A DNA stretch of 64,000 nucleotides from Apostichopus japonicus (lineage: Eukaryota > Echinodermata > Holothuroidea > Aspidochirotida > Stichopodidae): the NCBI RefSeq assembly GCF_037975245.1, contig NC_092569.1, forward strand, positions 23,694,168-23,758,167, given 5' to 3'. The translations under genes were made by a program, and so were the position numbers. Under the pieces are notes generated by a model. The model was not told the DNA's origin. It did no database searches and was given only the letters and a program-made list of their open reading frames with translations. Below, piece by piece: positions 59,062 through 64,000 of the stretch (positions within the stretch are counted from its first letter, which is position 1; each line of letters begins with the position of its first letter).

Positions 59062-60688
59062 ATGAAGCCGTTTACAATAATCGCCGCCATGGTTTGCGGA
59101 ATTTATTTACTGCTCGAATGGACCGAGGGTAAGCTACATCTCTTAACGTTTCAACTCCATCTTTTCCCAACAAAACAGGCTGTTTCAAACATTAATTCAG
59201 GATGATGCGTAACATGATTATTTTATTTTTTAATAGATCTGTCATAAAATATGTACAAAAAGTTTGATGGCAATAACACTAGCGATGTTGATGACGATTA
59301 GACTTTTCTTATCTTGGAACTCTAAATAAATAAGTGTCTTTTACAAGTTGTTATCGGTTCAGTGAAATCAAAATTAAGTTATCCATTGTATGCCATGTTG
59401 TTATTGACGTAATTTCGATATATATTATATTCCTGTTTTTGAGTAATGCTGCAACAAAATGGAGGTTTCAAATTCTATGAAGGAGTAGATGATACATTTC
59501 TGTCGCTGTTTAGTCGCTGTATACCAGGGTTGTCCAACCTACGGCCCGCGGGCCACAGTAAGGCCCGCCGCAGGGTTGCGTCCGGCCCACCAGAGATGCT
59601 CTACTGTGCGAAATTTAGTGAGCAGATTTATTGATAACAATTTGAAGCTATATAATCAATCATTCAAACCTTCTGGGTCCAAAAAACTGCATAAAGGTCT
59701 CAGCGTAGGGGGCGGGGCGGCTGGACTTAATTCATCTGCTTTATCAGGAAAGAAAATAAATCAGTGCGCACCGCGGGCAGTGCCCACATTTTCTTGCCTT
59801 GGGCTTCGCGCAAACAAATTGAAAATCGTAGGTTTCATGCGGCCCCTCCTTCATCATAAGCATTCCATGTGGCCCTCCTCTGCAAAAGGTTGGACAACCC
59901 TGCTGTATACTGAACATAGCAATTGTAAATTGTGAAATAAATCACGCTACATTATGTCCACTTCAATTTCAGAAAATTGTCATAATTTTCAAGCATTTGG
60001 GGGTTTGATATTGACGTCAAATGTTCACCTAAGGCAATAAACAACAGCATGAAACATTAAACATAGACATAACTTTTCAAACATCATCATATTTGCTAAG
60101 CCTTTCAATGTGTTTCTTTCAAGACATAAATATATATCTAATCGACAGTTTAAGCAACATGTGATATAATACGTTGCCTCATATGCTAAACGTGACTAGA
60201 TGCGCTTATTTGTGACAGTAGGTTATTAATCGTAACCAAGCTATACCGTTTTGTTAGTGTGAAAGCATCAAGTTTAGTTTGTTTTAGAAGTCTACAATAT
60301 AGTTCTAAATAATTCAGCGATCTGAACAAACTAAGATCTCTGAAATTTATTAAATTTACTCGTGTTTATAAAATACAGATTATTTTAATAAATATCTTCA
60401 AAAATGCTTTGGCTTAAAAAAAAAATGAATTTATTGACGTAAAAGAAGGTTAATATGTTTTCACTGTCATTCATACATGGGAGGCTAAACATATCGTTTT
60501 AACAAATTTACCGAATGTTACTCATAGCAATATATACTAACGTCAAACAAATACATCATAAATTTGCAAATAGCAAGAACTTTTATAATCAACTAGCATA
60601 CTTTCTCAGGACAATATCTATCGAGAAAAATCAATATAGGTAACAACGAGGAAAAGAATCATATCTTTCATGAATTTTAACCCTTGTG

Positions 60689-60728
<40 letters not shown>

Positions 60729-60886
60729 TAAATACGTCATTATTATTCCTCTTCAAGGAAAGACTTGCTATTACACAACAACAATTGACGAGAATGGCGC
60801 TGCAAAGTGGATCAGAGACAAAGGAGATTGTGATGTCATCAAATTTGGGGGTGTTAAGACTACCGCAACACCAAAATCATTCACAG
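59062..60886 (+). CDS. 5' end of an unidentified secreted protein gene (two exons seen)
   Basis: Exon 1 (59062-59128) encodes MKPFTIIAAMVCGIYLLLEW plus TE, a clear signal peptide, and ends in phase 1 at donor GTAAGC. Exon 2 (60758-60886, acceptor CTTCAAG, donor GTGAGG, phase 1 to 1) encodes a 43-residue segment with two Cys: KTCYYTTTIDENGAAKWIRD, then KGDCDVIKFGGVKTTATPKS. I do not recognise this domain. No further exon is evident before 64000, so the gene either continues beyond the window or is broken by the repeats at 61-64 kb. The phase-1 leader layout resembles the FReD gene at 8502, and both share a repeat block in the following intron. A FReD paralog is possible but unproven. Confidence 0.5.
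59525..59902. mobile_element. hAT MITE with perfect 8-bp target duplication
   Basis: Terminal inverted repeats CAGGGTTGTCCAACC and GGTTGGACAACCCTG bound 378 bp. The flanking 8-bp duplication CTGTATAC (59517-59524 and 59903-59910) is exact. The CGGCCCGCGGGCC palindrome next to the terminus is a known trait of non-autonomous hAT families in many animals. It sits in the first intron of the gene at 59062. Exact flanks suggest a fairly recent insertion. Confidence 0.9.
60690..60727. repeat. (TA)n microsatellite before exon 2
   Basis: A TA run about 30 bp upstream of the 60758 splice acceptor. Length variation here could affect the branch-point/polypyrimidine region. Confidence 0.85.
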
Positions 60887-61090
60887 GTGAGGGTGTTCAT
60901 CTGAGCATAAATATTAAACTATTTTATGATGACTGGGAGCCATGGCAGAGTTGAAACTGTACATATATTCACTTTTATTGTCAAGTAAAAGCATCAAGTA
61001 TATAGATGTTAACATTCATTGGATTCTGTTATTCTTTCATGTTAAAGATGGCATTTTGATAATACGTAAGTGACACCCTAGATATAACAG

Positions 61091-61643
61091 CAGTGGCGTA
61101 GCAAGAGGGGCGCCAGGGGGGCAATCCCCCCAAATTTGCTTTGTGCTACAGTCTTGCCCCCCCCCCCCCTTAAGTGAAATCCAGTAATGTATTCAAAATA
61201 CTTCTTTTTTACATTTTTTTCGAGTTCTAATCACAAGTATTCATTCCTCATGGCTCATGTTCATACTTCATATAAGGTCAGAACTTGGTGATCAGACCGA
61301 GATATTGCACATGTTGGGCTTTCATCATACCCACATACGGAGACCGTTGATCAATATCGTCCTGCAGAATAAGCGCCAATAATTTGGCCGGTTGTATAAC
61401 CATTACAAACTAGCGCTAGCAACCCATGTGTATTTTCAGCGACCAACTTAATGATGCCACTCGTGGAGAATTTTCACTTCACGTATAGGCCTATATGCCT
61501 AGTGAAAATTGTTTGTGTCGAAATCTGGGCATGTAGTGAATAAGAGTAGCTAATTCATTGTATCCTTTTCATAATGTGGTGTTGCCCCCTTAAGAAAAAT
61601 CTTGCCCCCCCCCCCTAACAATAGAATGCTGGCTACGCCACTG
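61091..61643. mobile_element. hAT-like MITE, CAGTGGCGTAGC family
   Basis: The left end CAGTGGCGTAGCAAGAGGGG and right end (reverse complement CAGTGGCGTAGCC) are inverted. C-rich runs lie near both ends. Flanks TATAACAG and CACTACAG agree at five of eight positions, consistent with an old 8-bp target duplication. Same family as 485-837 and probably 34271-34719. Confidence 0.75.
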
Positions 61644-61689
61644 CACTACAGACGAGTTGTGCGGAATAATTTTAGTAAACATGCCCAAA

Positions 61690-62180
61690 ATATCAGATCA
61701 ACATTTGTCTATAATTTCACTTCATAAGCTTACATCTTAGGACTCATCTCTGAACACAGAACAAAGCTTTAATTTCCTACCAATGAACAAACGGTTTTCT
61801 ATAACGATTCAGCAGTATTAAAAGGAAGTTGTTTGACAACTAAATGTATGGTTCTTAAAGAATAAATAACATAAATACATGATAAGAAATGAGCCGAACT
61901 TAATACAGTTAAGAAACAACGCATTATAAAGCTTCCCGGAATTCGATGAATATCGGCATTTCATGTATAAATGCCATGCGCCTTTACCTTTAGCAATCAC
62001 AATCGGCTCTATATAATATTCTATCCAACCGGACACCGACCCAGAAATAAAGCAGATATACATAATGAAATGCCTTTAAATTCGACTCAATCCATCAAAA
62101 TCTCTAGTATTAATGTAATTTAGTCACTACATTTTCTTTGTACATATATAATATGTTCCGTTAATTATATAACAATGAAA
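61690..62180. repeat. Second copy of the 12550-13030 block
   Basis: Collinear with 12550-13030 over about 480 bp in the same orientation. Minus strand 62063-61990 keeps the GSVSGWIE / PIVIAKG open stretch with GGTAAAG at its end. Its function is unknown. Confidence 0.7.
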
Positions 62181-62329
62181 CTACTAGAGCGGGAACCCAG
62201 AGGGTTTGGTTAGCTGGGAAGGTAACCAATTGCCTTGTACGTCACAATGTTCACAGTGCATTCCTGTATATGAAACCAGACGACTGGCAAACCGGCTGTG
62301 GTGGGTGTGTCTGGGAGAGCAATTTTAAA

Positions 62330-63354
62330 GTCACCTAAAAGCTAACCTAGATCAGCTTTCATGGTAACCACATCAAAGTAAGTACAATGTGTCAGGTATG
62401 GCCCCAAGAGCAACAAATGGCCATCGCCAGTAATTATTGGTGGTGGGGTACCCCTGCCAGTCATCAATAATTGACCCCTCACGGCTGACCTAGGTCAGCT
62501 CATGAGGTAACCACTTGAAACCTACTGGAAAATGATGGTTAGGACTTCAGATACAAGGGATGGGCATTGCCAGTGATTTTTATTGGTGGGGTACCCCTGC
62601 CAGGAGACCTCCAAAATGCCCCTCCCTCCTTGACCTAGGTCAGTTCATGAAGTTACCATGTGAAAACTACTGGAAAATGATTGGCAAGACTCTATATGTA
62701 ATTGATGGGCATTTCCAGTAATTAATATTAGTGGGGTACCTCTGCCAGTAGACCCCCAAAATGCCCATCCCCTCATTGACCTAGGTGAGCTCATGAAGTA
62801 GTAACCAGTTAAAAACTGCTGGAAAATGATTGGCAAGACTCTATATGTAATGGATGGGCATTTCCAGTAATTTATATTAGTGGGGTACCCCTGCCAGTAG
62901 ACCCCCAAAATGCCCATCCCCTCATTGACCTAGGTGAGCTCATGAAGTAGTAACCAGTTAAAAACTGCTGGAAAATGATTGGCAGGACTCTATATGTAAG
63001 GGATGGGCATTTCCAGTAATTTATATTGGTGGGGTACCCCTGCCAGTAGACCCCCAAAATGCCCATCCCCTCATTGACCTAGGTGAGTTCATGAAGTAAC
63101 CAGTTAAAAACTACTGGAAAATGATAGGTATCACTTCATATGTAAGGGATGGGCATTTCCAGTAATTTATATTAGTGGGGTACCCCTGCCAGTAGACCCC
63201 CAAAATGCCCATCCCCACATTGACCTAGGTGAGCTCATGAAGTAACCAGTTGAAAACTACTGGAAAATGATTGGCAGGACTCAACATGTAGGGGATGGGC
63301 ATTTCCAGTAATTTATATTAGTGGGGTACCCCTGCCAGTAGACCCCCAAAATGT
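62330..63354. repeat. Satellite array, unit about 146 bp, nearly seven copies
   Basis: The landmark GATGGGCATTTCCAGTAAT recurs at about 62417 (variant), 62559, 62704, 62853, 63002, 63148 and 63294, giving spacings of 142-149 bp. Each unit also has GGGGTACCCCTGCCAG and TTGACCTAGGTGAGCTCATG. Right-hand units are more alike than left-hand ones. Minus-strand frames through it are repeat artefacts. Confidence 0.9.
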
Positions 63355-63556
63355 TTCAGGAAGTATGTTTTTGACGGTCAACGTTCATTTCATTCAGCTG
63401 TTCTGAAGTGGTCCGTTCAAGTTACCGTAGATTTACTAATGCCAAGGTGACTGTCTGTGATGTGGTCCATGCCAGTGGCACCAGCCTGTTTCCATGGGTC
63501 AAGGAAAAATATATTAATCTGATGAATGATTCACTGTTTGTGCTTTTGTTGCCATA

Positions 63557-63911
63557 CCAATTTCTTTTAGCATGGGGACATTTTTTGTGAAAAACCATAA
63601 AACAATAATCTACGACCTATGACCTGAAACTTGGTTTCTTTGAGAGGTCTTCATAAATAGTTATTACACATACTGACATAGGGGAGGGTTATAAAACCTT
63701 TTATAATATACTTCTACTTCTATATAATTTTATAATACCTTTTTTCTTTCATGGCATGGAATTTTTTATTCACAGTGGTTATCGAGAGGTCAAATTCAAT
63801 GATCAGAGTTTATATATAGTCCTCTCAAAGAAACCAAGTTTCAGGTCATATGTCGTAGATTATTGTTTTATGGTTTTTCACAAAAAATGTCTCCATGCTA
63901 AAAGAAATTGG
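63557..63911. repeat. 91-bp inverted repeat forming the centre of a large palindrome
   Basis: Arm 63557-63647 (starting CCAATTTCTTTTAGCATGGG) and arm 63821-63911 are reverse complements with few mismatches around a 173-bp spacer. Outside the right arm, 63912-64000 is satellite sequence in inverted orientation (TCATTTTCCAG-type words, CTCACCTAG), so the palindrome extends into the flanking satellite. Confidence 0.85.
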
Positions 63912-64000
63912 AAATTACTGGAAATGACTCTCCTTAAATCTGAAGTCCTACCTATCATTTTCCAGAATTTTTCAATTGGTTACACCATAAGCTCACCTAG

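Noticed and set aside
62645-63066. Repeated minus-strand protein-like frames (WGSTGRGTPL motif)
   Set aside because: They are translations of the 146-bp satellite; the repeat length is not a constant multiple of three and frames break between units.
62330-63354. Regularly spaced repeats as a CRISPR array
   Set aside because: Units of about 146 bp are contiguous without unique spacers, in a eukaryotic context.

Overview
The window reads as nuclear DNA from an animal: long AT-rich intergenic stretches, GT-AG introns with small exons, abundant non-LTR retrotransposon and MITE debris, long TA microsatellites and poly-C tracts, and no operon structure. Secreted fibrinogen-related (FReD) lectin-like genes and a Toll-like receptor with two cysteine clusters suggest an invertebrate deuterostome. 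I favour an echinoderm, possibly a sea cucumber, but that is inference from gene content and I could not search a database.

Layout. 0.2-4.5 kb: a plus-strand FReD pseudogene with three separate mobile-element insertions in its exons. 4.7-8.2 kb: inverted repeat, TA microsatellites and a decayed LINE. 8.5-17.3 kb: a reconstructable seven-exon plus-strand FReD gene (signal peptide, short Cys-rich exon, two Ser/Thr-rich linker exons, three FReD exons) in which all exon phases agree. One of its introns carries an inverted partial FReD copy (10.9-12.05 kb, minus strand: linkers, TIL-like, VWC/EGF-like and FReD-N exons). 17.6-22.3 kb: a nearly full-length but decayed minus-strand L1/Tx1-like LINE. 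23.5-24.5 kb: another LINE remnant. 29.75-32.86 kb: an intronless 1034-aa Toll-like receptor, the largest intact gene. 32.9-40.7 kb: tRNA-like and MITE sequences, otherwise apparently empty. 40.7-48.6 kb and 49.0-58.5 kb: a diverged tandem segmental duplication. Each copy carries one minus-strand FReD gene. Copy A is a complete five-exon secreted protein (268 aa). Copy B keeps the three FReD exons intact but has lost the leader and linker exons by a deletion. 59.06-60.89 kb: the first two exons of a further secreted protein that runs past or is broken before the window end. 61.1-64.0 kb: a hAT-type MITE, a repeat block shared with the intron of the 8.5-kb gene, a satellite with a unit of about 146 bp, and a large palindrome.

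How the genes fit together. The coding content is consistent with an innate-immunity neighbourhood: secreted FReD proteins, which in known families bind glycans or microbial surfaces, beside a membrane TIR-signalling receptor. The array has evolved by tandem duplication, inversion, exon shuffling through phase-1 introns and heavy transposon attack. The most unusual items are the 28S rRNA-tRNA chimeric retroposon in copy B with its empty site in copy A, the leaderless FReD paralog, the inverted FReD segment inside a FReD intron, and the satellite-flanked palindrome at the right edge.
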